From Monoraphidium neglectum (Eukaryota > Chlorophyta > Chlorophyceae > Sphaeropleales > Selenastraceae), in assembly GCF_000611645.1 (NCBI RefSeq), contig NW_014013228.1, positions 1 to 17,500 of the forward strand: DNA of 17,500 nt. Reading direction: 5' to 3'. A model generated the notes under the pieces. The model saw only the letters and a list, made by a program, of their open reading frames with translations. It searched no databases and was not told the origin of the DNA. Of this stretch, positions 1 to 10,272 are shown piece after piece (position 1 is the first letter of the stretch; every line of letters begins with the position of its first letter). A program made the translations under genes and the position numbers.

Positions 1-379
1 GGGTGGGAGTGGGGGTCGGGCGTGGTTGGTGGCCCGAGCACAAGGGTGCATGGGGCATGCATGTGTCGGGGGGTGCTGCCGCTGACCCATTGCAACACCG
101 GCACTGGGTTCAGTGGGTGTGGTCATCGAGTGGATGGGAGGGGTGGGCGGCCTGGCGCACATGGGGGGAGCGCGCTGCACTAACAGCCATGCAGCCGCGG
201 GCCGCTTGGCCTCGAAAGATGATGACTTTTGATCTTCGCAGGGTTGGCGACCAACCAGACCTCCCAGTTAGAGGGCAGATGGTGTCAAAAACCAAGGCTG
301 GTCAGTCCGCAGCGGCGTAACAATCCACAGCCTGCAGATTGCGTGCACATGCGCTCAACGCGCAGCCCGCGCCACTCAC

Positions 380-820
380 CTCTGCGGTGTCGATCAGGTT
401 GACACCCGCCTCTGCCGCAAAGGACAGCATGCGGTGCGCCTCCGCCTCGTCCGTCTGCTCCCCAAACGTCATCGTCCCGAGGGTCACATTCGACACTTCC
501 AGGTCGGACCCACCCAGCGGCTGCCGCTGTATTTGTTTGGGCGAAAGGCATGAGACAGGTGGTTAGGGCAGGCAGGCACACACCTGGCTAGCGTACAAGC
601 ACACAGCCATAAATCAATGCCACCCCGATTGCCCGTTGCATTGGGTGTTTACCGTGATTGAAACGTCTGCGTCGGTCGCCACTGCCGCGCGACAAACGCG
701 CTTACACCGTCGGCGGCCATTGCTGCACGCGCCATCGCGAGCAGCGAGTGCTACGTATCTGGCAGGCTGTTGCGTGGGCCCACGACACCGCGATTTTATT
801 TGCTGTTGGGGCTGCATCAT
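380..820 (-). CDS. Aldo/keto reductase, 5' portion (partial, two exons)
   Basis: This is the start of an NADPH-dependent aldo/keto reductase; later exons lie beyond the left edge. Exon 1 (653-820) begins at tandem ATG codons and encodes 56 residues rich in Arg/Ser/Ala with few acidic residues, ending near VCRAAVAT, which resembles a plastid transit peptide and its cleavage region. It ends at ACG|GTAAAC. A 126 bp intron ends in ATACAG, and exon 2 (380-526) resumes in phase 0 with RQPLGGSDLEVSNVTLGTM, then FGEQTDEAEAHRML and NLIDTAE, before the donor GAG|GTGAGT. The LG(T)MTFG and (D)TAE motifs are the classic AKR N-terminus: the first barrel strand and the catalytic Asp, whose Tyr partner would open the next exon. 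I found no next exon in 1-379, so that intron is longer than 379 bp. Plastid location is inferred. The specific substrate cannot be told. Confidence 0.85.
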
Positions 821-1778
821 TCTCAGTTCCCGGTGAGGTGGAGAGATGGTTCGCAGGACCTCCTCGCGTGTGACGCACCGTAAGGCGAGAAATGGATCCC
901 TAAATGTTGCATAAAAATTGAAATCCAACCAGTCCGAGTGGTCACGCCTTGATCTTACGCGAAACGTTCTCAAGCATGACAGCACCCCGCCTGCGATCTT
1001 ACGAGTGGGGACCCAAACGACAGCTTGAGCGGTTGATCAGAGCCACATACAATGCGTCAGGGCTTTTACGCATATCGCAGGCATCGGCCGGTGCGCATCC
1101 CGCCGTTCCAAAATCACGACGGCGGCGAAGCCAGGTGAGCTCAGCTGGATGTCAAGCTGCCACGATATGCGACTTCGCCCCTGCGGCTGATGACGTTGAA
1201 AAGATACTGTAAATTACATGTAAATTACAGAGGATGCCATCAACATGTTCATTTGCCAGAGGAGTCTGATGAGCAACCTGAACACCAAACATGGACCAAC
1301 ATCCATCTCCTGGATGACGCCACCATGCAAGAGCATGTTGATGCAATTTGAGCAGAATGTCTTTGTGCTGTAAGATGTACGGATGCTACGCCGTTGTCCG
1401 CCGTGCAGGTGGCCATGCATCGGTGCAGTCAACCCAGTACGTCAGTGCTCCCTGGCCAGAACCGCGACAGCTGCCGGCAGGACACCCGCTGCCCACCGCC
1501 AAATGCGACTGCTAAGTTTTTCACGTTCACCGTTACCGTGCAATCACTACAAAAAATGGCTCACACGAAACGCTGCATGCAGATTACTGAACGCGATCTG
1601 CGGGATACCTGTTCGTTGCTGGAAGTGGCTTCTGTGAGGCAACGTTGAGCGTACTATGCGACTCTGTACCTATCGGCGCGTGACTGCATTCAGCAAGGGC
1701 AGTGCCCAAGCAGCATGTTGGCAATTCAAGCTTGTGTGCAGTGTGCCCAGGGCGCTGCGCCGCTGCTGGCACCTGCAG
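821..1778. other. Upstream region between the aldo/keto reductase and VLRF1 genes
   Basis: This stretch separates two divergent genes and should hold both promoters and 5' UTRs. Its base composition is lower in GC than the exons and no open frame in it resembles a protein family. It contains an exact tandem 11-mer at 1208-1229. An upstream exon of the VLRF1 gene may lie near 1560-1637: the frame there ends at TCT|GTGAGG in phase 0, compatible with an acceptor at 1777-1778, but its sequence is not convincing as coding. Confidence 0.5.
1208..1229. repeat. Tandem pair of 11-mers, TGTAAATTACA
   Basis: Two exact copies of TGTAAATTACA lie back to back. Each copy contains TGTAA on the plus strand and TGTAA on the minus strand (as TTACA), so the site presents the green-algal poly(A) motif four times, twice per strand. 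No gene end was identified next to it, so its role is unknown. Confidence 0.7.
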
Positions 1779-1796
1779 GCGGCACGAGAAGAGTTC

Positions 1797-3279
1797 ATGG
1801 CCTGGCTCGAGGCCAATCCCTTACCAGGCACAGGGACGGCTCCCACGAGCTCTTGGCCAGCAGCACCAGTGGCGGACCCAGGCGTCCGTCAGCCATGCGA
1901 GCGGGCCGCCTTCCCAGCCGCCGAGGCGCTCGAGCGGCTGGAGGCGCTCAGCAACCAGTACCCCAGGTGTGTGCTGCAGCGCCGCGCTGGTGCCGTCTCT
2001 TGCTTCTGCTTTTAGCCTCAACCGATGTCCCGGCTGCCTGCAGGTTGCCTGAGGATTTTAGATCATTCACACCCTCCTCCCTCGGACAGCACCTGCTTGC
2101 GTGCGCTTCACGCTCTTGGCACCCATGGCACTGCCGCCCGCCCGGCCTACCCCAGGGCCATCTGGCGGCAGGAGGTGCACGCATGGTGCACAGCTGACGC
2201 CACGGGGCGCCTAGCCCTCGAGCTGCGCCTACCGCGCATCGTGCCGGCTCCTCTTCAGGGCACCCTTGGCCCGCAGCAACACCTGGCGCAGCTGGTCAGC
2301 GGAATTCCTCTGCAGCGCAGCCAGCGTAAAATTATCGCGCACACAGGGCAGCACGTGGAAGGCCCCTGTTGGTCAAAGGCAGAAGCAGCAGCAGAAGTAG
2401 CAGCAGCAGAGGGTTTCCAGCCGTGGCGCGTACCACTTTTGGAATCAGGGATGCCGGACAACGAATTGCACCCTGGGTTGGCGCTTGGCGAAATAGAAAT
2501 GGCGGAGCTTGAAGATTTGGATGACGACGAGACAGCTTGGGATGCCGAGGATGCATCACAGCTGGCAGAGCTGCGGGCCGCATCCCTCGCCAGCTGCCAC
2601 GGCGGCAGCGGTGGTGGCATCAGGGGCTCGTACGTGGGGTCTGTGCTGCTGGTGCTGCTGTCCGCGGACTCGGCAGCACTCGGGCTGTGGCGAGGCGGCG
2701 AGCTGCTGCGGCACAAGGTGCTCACCGGCTACACTGTACGCCGCAGCCAGGGCGGCGCGCAGGCTGCATTTGAAGCGCGCGGTGGGCGCGGGCGCACGGC
2801 AGGGAGTGCGCTGCGTCGGAGCGAGACGCGGCGGCTGTGGCAGCGGACGGCGGCGCGGCTGGACGCGTGGCGAGACGACATCAAGGAATGTCACACTTTG
2901 TTTCAGAGCGGTGCTGTCCGCAACTGGGGCCTGCTGTACTCCGCTACGTGAGTGTTGTGCGGGCCCTCCCCCCTCCTCCAGGTGTTGCAAGTGCTGAGCC
3001 TGTCAGGCCCTCTGTTCCTGGTGGTGATCTTGGCAGTACCTGTACGGCTTGCTTTGTGTCCCAGAGTTTCACAGTTCCCACCCAGCATTGCCCAAGCGCC
3101 CCTGCGGACCCCAATCAATCCACCCTTGTTGCAGGAAGCCTCCTCCGCCGGTGGACCGCCGCGACCCGCGTTGGCAGCGGCTGGGCCTGAGTGTCCCGAG
3201 GCCGCGCTTCAAGGCGTTGTTGGCCGCGTACAGGGGGTTGGCCTTCGGAGAATGCAGGGAATATGACATACACAGCTGA
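1797..3279 (+). CDS. VLRF1-domain protein (Vms1/ANKZF1-like peptidyl-tRNA hydrolase), three exons
   Basis: Proposed exons are 1797-1966, 2156-2947 and 3135-3279, giving 368 aa. The donors are AG|GTGTGT and AC|GTGAGT and both junctions are phase 2. The C-terminal ~150 residues match the VLRF1 domain: GSVLLVLLSADSAALGLW, then HKVLTGYTVRRSQGGAQ, then AGSALRR, and after the last intron DRRDPRWQRL and PRPRFKALL, with the stop soon after. Gln259 of QGGAQ aligns with the essential Gln of yeast Vms1 (Q295), which releases nascent chains from stalled 60S subunits. An acidic linker (LEDLDDDETAWDAED) precedes the domain. I see no C2H2 zinc finger, ankyrin repeats or p97-binding segment, so it is a stripped-down family member. 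The second acceptor could instead be at 2089 (exon from 2090, same phase, 22 residues longer). The start is uncertain: the ATG at 1797 follows a possible acceptor at 1777-1778, so an upstream exon may exist. Confidence 0.82.
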
Positions 3280-4103
3280 GCTCATGCTTTGATGGCCACT
3301 GCTCAGGCCCCAGAGTCCGCACGCTGACCTCAATCAATCTGAATGATTTTGCATTGGCATATGTTCAGCGTCCCTGCCCTCATTTTTTGTGCATGCACAG
3401 CTCAATTTGTGTATGCGTTGCACTTTCAACTGCGCTGCTGAACGCCAACCCTTTACTCGTTCTTTGTTAGTCAACTGGCACCTTCGTTTCGTTCTTGCAA
3501 ATATGACTTGCGGCGTATGCGCAGCACCTTATGCATGCTCGAGTCGTCGACTTGCCCCTCAACTCTGTAAGCCACTTGCTTGTGCTGGTGTGTGTTGTTA
3601 GATTCAGGCTTTTGCCATTGCGTTGGGCTCACCACCACTGCCGTGGCGTCCTCCTGCTGCCAGTGTATGCTTTTCGCGCCGCAGACGCGCACTCAGGTGC
3701 CGGCTGCGCCAACCAACCCGCAGCATAGCTGGCAGCTGTAAAACAATGCTGCCGTGCACCGCCTACACCTGCCCGAAATCAGGTGCTGCCAGTCGACGCC
3801 GCAACATTGCACATCACCCCTGCGCCAGGTAATGCTGCAGCCTGCTGCCCGGCCAATACTCCTGTCCCTTGTGTCTTGCTGCTGCAAAAGCTGTTTCTGT
3901 TGCTGCAGCTAGGTCTGGCATCCATGCCACTGATCAGCCACGCCTCCCAGCGCACCGTTGCTGTGCTGCGCGTCCGGCTGTGCTCTCGCTCCAGCAGCCG
4001 CCACTGTAATCGCTCACGAGGTGGGCTGCCCTGGTGACCCACAAGACACCATAGGATCGACACATTACAGGCCGCCGTGGGGCCGCAGCGGCCCAAGCTC
4101 GCC
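3280..4103. other. Convergent intergenic stretch and 3' UTRs
   Basis: This lies between the stop codons of the VLRF1 gene (plus) and RPL35A (minus). I see no recognisable coding sequence. Plus-strand TGTAA motifs at 3566-3570 and 3737-3741 could end the VLRF1 transcript. The minus-strand TGTAA at 4065-4069 is well placed for RPL35A. Confidence 0.5.
4065..4069 (-). other. Candidate poly(A) signal (TGTAA) of RPL35A
   Basis: TGTAA on the minus strand lies 35 nt past the RPL35A stop codon. TGTAA is the usual polyadenylation signal of chlorophyte algae. The distance gives a very short 3' UTR, common for ribosomal protein genes. Confidence 0.5.
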
Positions 4104-4430
4104 TCACACCCGGCTGGGGTAGAGCATCACGCGCACCGACGCGCCGAGGCTCTTCGGGGGCAGGTTCTTCCTGAACTTTGAGCGCACGGTGCCGCCGCTG
4201 CCGTGGGCGCGCGTGACCTTGCCCCAGATGACCCGCAGCTTGGATCCCTGCTTCTCGGTGTGGGCGCGGTAGATGTAGGCGATGCGCTTGCCCAGGTAGA
4301 AGTCCAGCTCCTTCTTGGACGCCACGCCGTCGATCTTGATGAGCGCCGTGTGGTTGTGCTGGTTAGCCTTGGCCCGCTTGTAGCCCAGGATTTGGCCCTT
4401 CACGAACAGCCGCACGGTCTCGCCCCCCAT
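4104..4430 (-). CDS. RPL35A: 60S ribosomal protein eL33 (RPL35A)
   Basis: This 108-residue protein is a structural component of the cytosolic large ribosomal subunit. The whole family pattern is present in order: [74 protein letters not shown] and the terminal [10 protein letters not shown]. The length is that of the family. The start was chosen because the conserved protein begins there. The open frame extends upstream to 4697, but that part has no family resemblance and carries a likely splice acceptor (CTTGCAG ending 10 nt before the ATG), suggesting an intron in the 5' UTR. The coding region itself has no intron, which is unusual beside its intron-bearing neighbours. It diverges from the S9A peptidase gene. 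Confidence 0.97.
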   Translation of the reverse strand: MGGETVRLFVKGQILGYKRAKANQHNHTALIKIDGVASKKELDFYLGKRIAYIYRAHTEKQGSKLRVIWGKVTRAHGSGGTVRSKFRKNLPPKSLGASVRVMLYPSRV

Positions 4431-5017
4431 GTTGGCTTGCTGCAAGCGCGGGAGGAGTGCAGCGGGGGCAGCAGCGATACGATGGGTGCAGAGGCAAGGG
4501 CGAAACAACGTCCAGGGGCGGGTGCAGCTGTACCAACAGCTAAAAGGAACTCGCGGCTGCTTGTTGCCACGGCCAGCAGCCACTGAGCTTGCAAGTCGGC
4601 CCGTGCAGCAGCCACTCCGCGGGATGCTGCTGGCTGCGCGTGCTCCTCTGGACGTCCCGCACCTTGGCCTTAAGAGCGCTGGTATCAAGGCTGGCAACGA
4701 AGAGGGCGTTGCACGGTCCTGCTGTGAGCTTTGTGCTTTGGCATTACAGTGCCTGCCTAGCTTCGGGCCCGGCTTCTGTTATGTTGTGCATGCGGTGAGC
4801 CGAGAAAGCATATATACGTTGGACCTGATAGCGGATGGCAGGAAACCGAGCCAGAGCAAGGTGCAGTGTCTTGCTGCCCAGATCAGCGTTGCGGTGGTGC
4901 GCTGCGCGCGGCGCTCGGCTCCGCTCTGCGCCATGGGTCCATTAGTAACAGGCTTGGGCGGCATCTTGAGGCTAGTCTCAATTATACAAAACCGTGCTTC
5001 ATACAGCCGGGCTTGAC
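4431..5017. promoter_or_regulatory. Bidirectional upstream region, RPL35A and S9A peptidase
   Basis: These 587 bp hold the 5' UTRs and promoters of two divergent genes. A TATATA hexamer lies at 4811-4816; being palindromic, it could serve either strand. It is about 200 bp upstream of the peptidase ATG and 380 bp upstream of the RPL35A ATG. An acceptor-like CTTGCAG just before the RPL35A ATG suggests a 5' UTR intron there. No coding sequence was recognised. Confidence 0.45.
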
Positions 5018-8000
5018 ATGACCGCATTGCTGACGAGCCGCGGCGTGACCAGCGACTGGTGCAGGCCCATTGAGCCATCGTGCACCCCGCGGCAGTGGCC
5101 AAGGCTGCTGCGGCCGCGCGGAGCACGGCGGTCCTGCAGCGCGGGAACGTCGCGCGCCTCGCCAGCGCCGGGCCCGGCCTCCAGCCCCGGGCCCGCCCCA
5201 CCGCCCTCGCCCTCGGACCCGACCACGCCGCCCGTGCCGCGGGTGGGCGCGGCCGAGCCTTTGCTGTGGAGGGGCGCCGAACTGCACCGCGATGAGTTTG
5301 CTTGGATCTGGCGGCAGGGATTTGAGGATTCAGAGGTGCTGCAATACCTCAGCGAAGAGAACAGGTGGGCGCCGCGGCAGCTGCCGAGCGCCGCAGAGGC
5401 GCATCCACACGCGCGCAGCCCGCGTGCGCTGCGCATGCATCGCCATGCGGCGCCTGCGCTGGCGGTGACGCTTCAGGCCTGGCGCACACACACACCAGCG
5501 CATGTGGGGTGCATCAAACTCCATGCGGCATACTCCCGGACACGCCCGGCTGCACAATGCCGGCTCCCTTGACGCTGACTGGCGCAGGTACGCCGCCGCC
5601 GCGATGGCGCACACCAAGCCCCTGCAACGCCGCCTGCAGGCGCTGCTGCAAGAGTGGCGCCTGCATTCGGCGATGAAGGAGGCTGCTGCTGCGGCTGCTG
5701 CTAACGACGATTATGATGACGTTATCGAAAGCGGTACTGAAGGCCTCCTTGAGCTGCGTCAACAGGCGCAGCCCAGCAGCGACTCAGGCACAAGCCACGG
5801 GCCTGCAGCCGTCGGCGCCGTCACCCCTGGTGCGGCCGCCGCTCCGGACCTGATCAGCAGCTGCGGCCGCATCAGCCCGGCCACCACCTTGATGGCGTGG
5901 CGCCCGACGCGCGGATATGGCCCCAGGGGGCGTGCAATAGGTCGCCACATTTACTGGACGGAGCGGCAGCCGGGGTCTGCTTTGAGAGTCCATTACCGGC
6001 GGGCGCTCGGCGGCGTCACAGGGCCTGGCAAATGCACCGGTGGCAGCGGGGCCGCGACCCTTGCGGCGGTGGAGCTGGTTCTAGACGAGCGCAAGGCTGC
6101 TGGCAGCGCCGGGGAGGGCCATTACACCCTTCACAGCCTGGATGTTTCGCCAGCAGGCGACCTTGTCGCTGTAGTGGAGCGGCGCATGACCGGTGGCCCG
6201 CTCGAGCTGCGCGTGGTGCGCATCGGAGGGGGCCGGGAGCAGCTTGCCGCAGTCAGCCCTGTGGCAGGGCCGGCGGTTTGGGCCTCCTTTGCACCTGTTT
6301 TGGCCGACAGTGTGAGCACTAGGAGCAGCAGCAGCAGCAGCAGCAGCAATAGTAGCAGCATTTTGACACCGGGTGCGCCGCCCTCTGTGGCGCCTGGAGA
6401 TAGCGAGATGAACGACTGGGGACCGGAGGGAAGTGAGCAGCGGCAGCAGCCACAGCAGCCACAGCAGCAGCAGCAGCAGCAGCAGCAGCACCTGCTGTAC
6501 CTCTGCGCGGGTGAGATGGACGTGCGGGCGCTCTCGTTCACCACTGAGGGCAGCAACAACGCTGGTCCGCCTGCAGCATTGCAGCAGCCTATTGTGCCGC
6601 AGCAGCAGCACGGCACACTTGTGTACAGCGATCCCTGGGGCGTGCGCGCGTGCCTGTGGCGCAGCGCGCCCATCGGCCAAGGCGACGGCGGGGGCACGTG
6701 GGTGGTCTTTGTGGCGGGCCTAGCACCCGACAACACCCCTGTGGAGGTGCGCTGCCTGCCGCCCGGCGGCGACCCGCTCCGGGGCATCGTGCGCCGCTGT
6801 GGCGGCGGCGGCAGCGGCGGCGGCAGCGACGACGAGGCCTCTCGAACCATGGCAGGGGGGGAGGCCAGGGTCAGCCTGGCCGCTGCTCATGGCCTGGCAG
6901 CTTCTGGCAGTGGCTGGGTTGGGGTTCTGCCCGTTGACTCAGCGGCCCGGATGGCAGTGAGCTCCTGGGGCGGCTGGCTCTTTGCTCGGTGGGTAGCCTT
7001 CCTTATGGTGGGGTTGGATTTGGTATGCCAGGGAAGAACGGTCTGCTGATTGGTACCACATGGCGCATGTGTGCCCCTCACTTGTCAACAAAGCCAGTGA
7101 GCCTGGTCAACTGTGCATCCCCACCCCAATTCGACTGCAGGCAGTGGTCAGGCACAAGCCCAGGCGGCACCCTGTCAGTGTCCCGGATGCCGTGGTCCCC
7201 TCCCAGCAGTGGCGGCGGTGGCAGCATCAGCAGCGGCGGCAGCGGCAGCGCCTGCGCGGCGGACCGCCTTCCCTGGCAGCGCCTGCTGTCCGCAGAGCCC
7301 GGCTGCCGCTTCGAGGCGCTTCTCCTGCCTCCGGAAGCAAGCGGCACAGGTGCTGGCGACGGCGCGCTGGCGCCGCGCGAGGTGCTGCTGCTCTGCCGGC
7401 TGCTGGACGCTGAAGGCGGCTGCAGTGAGCGCCTGGTGGCGCGCCTGCTGCATCTTCAGCTCGCTGAGGACGCCAGCTGCGGCGGTAGCGGCATCGGTGA
7501 TGGCAGCTGTGCAGCGGGCGGAGTTTCGCTGCGGGTGGCGGCAGAGTACGAAGTGCCTCTGCCTGACGTCTCGTGTGTACTGCGTGGCGTGACCTGGGAG
7601 TGGATGGGCGTCAACGGTTGGACAGTGCCACAGCTCCAGAAGCAACAGGTTCTGCAGGGGCAACAGGAGCTGCAGAAGCAGCAAAAGCAGCAGGAGCAGC
7701 AGGAGCAGCAGCAGCCGCTGGGGCAGCTTCTGATGAGCTTCTCGTCCCTCGTCACGCCGCCCTCTCAGCTGCTGCTCGACCTGGCGGCCGGCGCCACAGC
7801 GCGGCTGCTGCTGGGCGGCGCCGCTGCGGCGGTGGCCGCCCACCCTGCGTTTGACCGCACGCGGTACCGCCTCGCCACAACCTCGGCCGCCGCGCACGAC
7901 GGCACCCGGGTGCCCATCACCATCGCTTGGCACGAAGCAAAGCGCGCGGCGCTGCAGGCAGGGCTGTGCAGCGAGGACGGGCGCGGCGGCGGGCCGCCGC

Positions 8001-8905
8001 TGGTGCTGCATGCCTACGGCAGCTTCGGGCTCCCCGAGGCTGAGGCGGCCTTCGATGAGTCGAGGCTGCTGCTCATGCAACTGGGCTTCGCCGTGGCCAT
8101 CGCGCACGTCCGAGGCGGCGGCTGGCTGGGCCGCGCTTGGGCTGAGGCAGGGCGCGGCGCGGCGCGCAAGGCGCGGGTGTCGGTCGCTGACCTGTCGGCG
8201 GCCGCCGACATGCTGGTCGCGCGCGGTGCGTGCGCGCGCGGCCGCCTGGCGCTGGCCGGCGCGAGCGCGGGCGGCTGGCTGGTCGGCGGCGCGCTGGCTG
8301 CGAGGCCGGGGCTGGCTGCGGCGGCGGTGCTGACTGTGCCGTGCCTGGACCCCCTTGAGGCCCTGGTGCGGCACAAGCAGGGTAGCCTAGAATGGATCGG
8401 CGCAGAGGAGCACGGCGGCGGGGCGGGGGGCAATGGTGATGGTGATGGCGACCGCGATAGCGATAGCGACAGCGCGGCGGCGGCGGTGGCGGCGCTGGCG
8501 GGGTGGTCGCCGTATCAACACCTAGAGGCCCTCGCGGCAGCGGGGATACCGGCGCCGGGAGCCACGGAGGGCGGCGACTTGCCGGGGCCGCCGCACCTGC
8601 TGCTGCGCGCCGCGCTGCACGACCGCGACGTCGGCTTCTGGGACGCCGCGAAGGCCACCGCGCGCCTGCGTCGCCTGCGCGCCGCCGCGGCCGGCGACGG
8701 GCGGGGCCCGCGTGCTGCAGAGCCGATGCTGCTGCTGCGGACAGTGCCAGGCAGCCACGGCGCGTACGAGGGGGACACAAAAGAGGCGGCCCTGGGGGCG
8801 GCGTTCCTGGTCGAGGCGCTGGCGGGGCAGGGGCAGCTGCTGGCCGCGCTAAGCGCCGGGGCTGCGGAGGGTGACGGCGGCTGGGGGGTGGTGGATTGGT
8901 TGTAG
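5018..8905 (+). CDS. S9A serine peptidase, oligopeptidase B/prolyl oligopeptidase-like, three exons
   Basis: Exons 5018-5364, 5588-6988 and 7141-8905 join in phase 2 (donors AG|GTGGGC and CG|GTGGGT) to give 1170 aa; the family is usually about 690-800 aa. The N-terminus is Arg/Ser/Pro-rich and could be an organelle transit peptide. Next comes the family start (DEFAWIWRQ, VLQYLSEENRY), then a propeller with GRHIYWTERQPG and LHSLDVSPAGD. The catalytic domain has VLHAYGSFG, HVRGGGWLGRAW, the nucleophile Ser958 in GASAGG, Asp1077 in LHDRDV and His1122 in GSHGAYEG, so the triad is complete and spaced as expected. Such enzymes cleave short peptides, those of the oligopeptidase B branch after basic residues. 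The extra length is low-complexity sequence: Ser8, Gln9, a Gln/Glu/Leu tract near 7640-7725 and Gly/Asp tracts. The Glu usual in RGGGE is Trp here. An ATG at 4994 in the same frame is an alternative start. Confidence 0.9.
6324..6347 (+). repeat. AGC trinucleotide repeat (8 units) coding poly-Ser
   Basis: Eight AGC codons in the peptidase propeller region encode Ser8, followed by Asn-Ser-Ser-Ser. The tract lies in a poorly conserved loop and is likely to vary in length between strains. Confidence 0.9.
6462..6488 (+). repeat. CAG trinucleotide repeat (9 units) coding poly-Gln
   Basis: Nine CAG codons encode Gln9, preceded by two shorter Gln-Pro stretches, in the same propeller insertion as the Ser tract. 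The reading frame is kept on both sides. Confidence 0.9.
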
Positions 8906-9219
8906 AGGTGTTGCGGGTGCCCTCTGCACTCCCGGTTTACCAATGCAGGCACTGCATTGTTATCATCACCATTGTCAGTGGCAGCAGTAGCAGCAGATGC
9001 CGCTGCTGCGGCTCAACAGCTGCTCGACAGCTGCTGTTTTGTCGCATCATCACACACATTTGCACACTACTACACAAATGTCTGAAACTCCAGCCACCAA
9101 AAATCAATTGATTAGCAACCGCACACCACAGCAGTTGCTGCCAGGACGTGCTTCAAGCGTGTAACGAACATTTGTCGATGGTCAAATGCATCCTGCGGCT
9201 GCAACCCAGCAATCCTGCC
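8906..9219. other. Convergent 3' UTR space between S9A peptidase and NELF-A-like genes
   Basis: Only 314 bp separate two facing stop codons. A plus-strand TGTAA at 9160-9164 lies 255 nt past the peptidase stop and within about 60 nt of the opposite gene's stop, so the two 3' UTRs probably overlap. No TGTAA was found on the minus strand here, so the NELF-A-like transcript may use a variant signal or end inside the peptidase gene. No gene was seen. Confidence 0.5.
9160..9164 (+). other. Candidate poly(A) signal (TGTAA) of the S9A peptidase gene
   Basis: This is the first plus-strand TGTAA after the peptidase stop codon, 255 nt downstream. It fits the chlorophyte signal and a 3' UTR of ordinary length. 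Confidence 0.45.
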
Positions 9220-10237
9220 CTAATCCTCGTCATCGTCAGAAATGACCGCGCGCCGCCGCTTCGCCTTGGCACTTGGCGTGCCCGCCGCAGCTGCCTCCAC
9301 ACCCGCCGCGCCCGTGGCCGACGCGCCGCCAGCTGTGGGCCCGGCCTCCGCCTCGTCGTCCTCATCTTCAAACAGCTCCCTCAGCTGCTGCTCCTGAAGC
9401 TGCCGCGCAGCTGACTGCGGCGCCTCAGCCCCGTCTCCCTGCGCCACGTCATCCTCCAGCAGGGCGTCCTCCTCCGCCGCCCGCTGCTCCCCCGACACGT
9501 CTGCCGCCACCGCCCCCGACGCCGCGGCCGCGCGGAGACGCCCTGACGGCTGCCGCCCGCCGCGCGCGATCTGCAAAGCCGGCCGCGGCGCGGCCGCCGT
9601 CGCGCGGGCCGGCTCGAAATCGTCGTCGTCATCGTCGTCCCACGATGCCAGCCGCGCAGCGCTGCTGCCCAGCACCGGCTCGGCCCCTGCTTCGTCCTCC
9701 TCCGGCCCTGGTGGCGGGGCCCTCGGCTGGACGGGCTGGGCTGCCCCCCCGGTCCGCTTGAGCTGCAGGGGGAGTCGAACCTTGGGCGCCGCGCCACCGG
9801 CGGGGGCCTGCTGCTGTGGCTCAAGCGCCTGCTGCTGCTGCTGCTGCTGCTCCTGCTGCTGCTGCTGCTGCTGCAGCAGCTTTTCCTTCTGCTGCTGCCG
9901 CAGGAGCTTGGCCGCGTCCTTGTTCCCTGCGAGCGCCTGCAGCGACAGCCGCGACACCGCCTCCCTCTGACCCACTGGCTGCACAGGGTGCTTGCCGGCG
10001 CGCCGCTCGGGCTGCTGCTGAGCGCGCTGCTGCGGGGCGTGCACGGCGCGCGGAAGAGGGGCTGAACGAATGAGTACAGTGGAAGGACCCGTGCAATCAG
10101 ATGCAGTGCATTTGCACATGTGCGCGTTCAATTTTGTGGCGCCTGCACATGTATGGGCATAACTGCAGAGACAATGTGGGGGCATGGCCAATGGCTTCAC
10201 GACAGTTGACCAATCCCCACCTGCCGCAACCCCCATC

Positions 10238-10272
<35 letters not shown>

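Noticed and set aside
1..379. Search for the third exon of the aldo/keto reductase
   Set aside because: No frame on the minus strand continues the expected Tyr-containing motif after DTAE, so this is treated as intron.
1394..1648. Possible first exon of the VLRF1 gene, ending TCT|GTGAGG
   Set aside because: Phase fits the acceptor at 1777-1778, but the composition is less GC-rich than real exons here and the peptide has no family likeness. It is left as a possibility only.
4431..4697. N-terminal extension of the RPL35A reading frame (89 residues), possibly an organelle targeting peptide
   Set aside because: The conserved eL33 protein starts at the ATG at 4430, its length then equals the family's, and an acceptor-like CTTGCAG lies just upstream. 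The extension is more likely 5' UTR or intron.
7175..8374. Minus-strand open frame of 399 codons
   Set aside because: It is the antisense shadow of the S9A peptidase exon, whose plus-strand frame carries the full catalytic domain.
9773..9785. GAGTCGAACC resembling a tRNA T-arm
   Set aside because: It lies inside the NELF-A-like last exon and no acceptor stem, D-arm or anticodon arm can be drawn around it.
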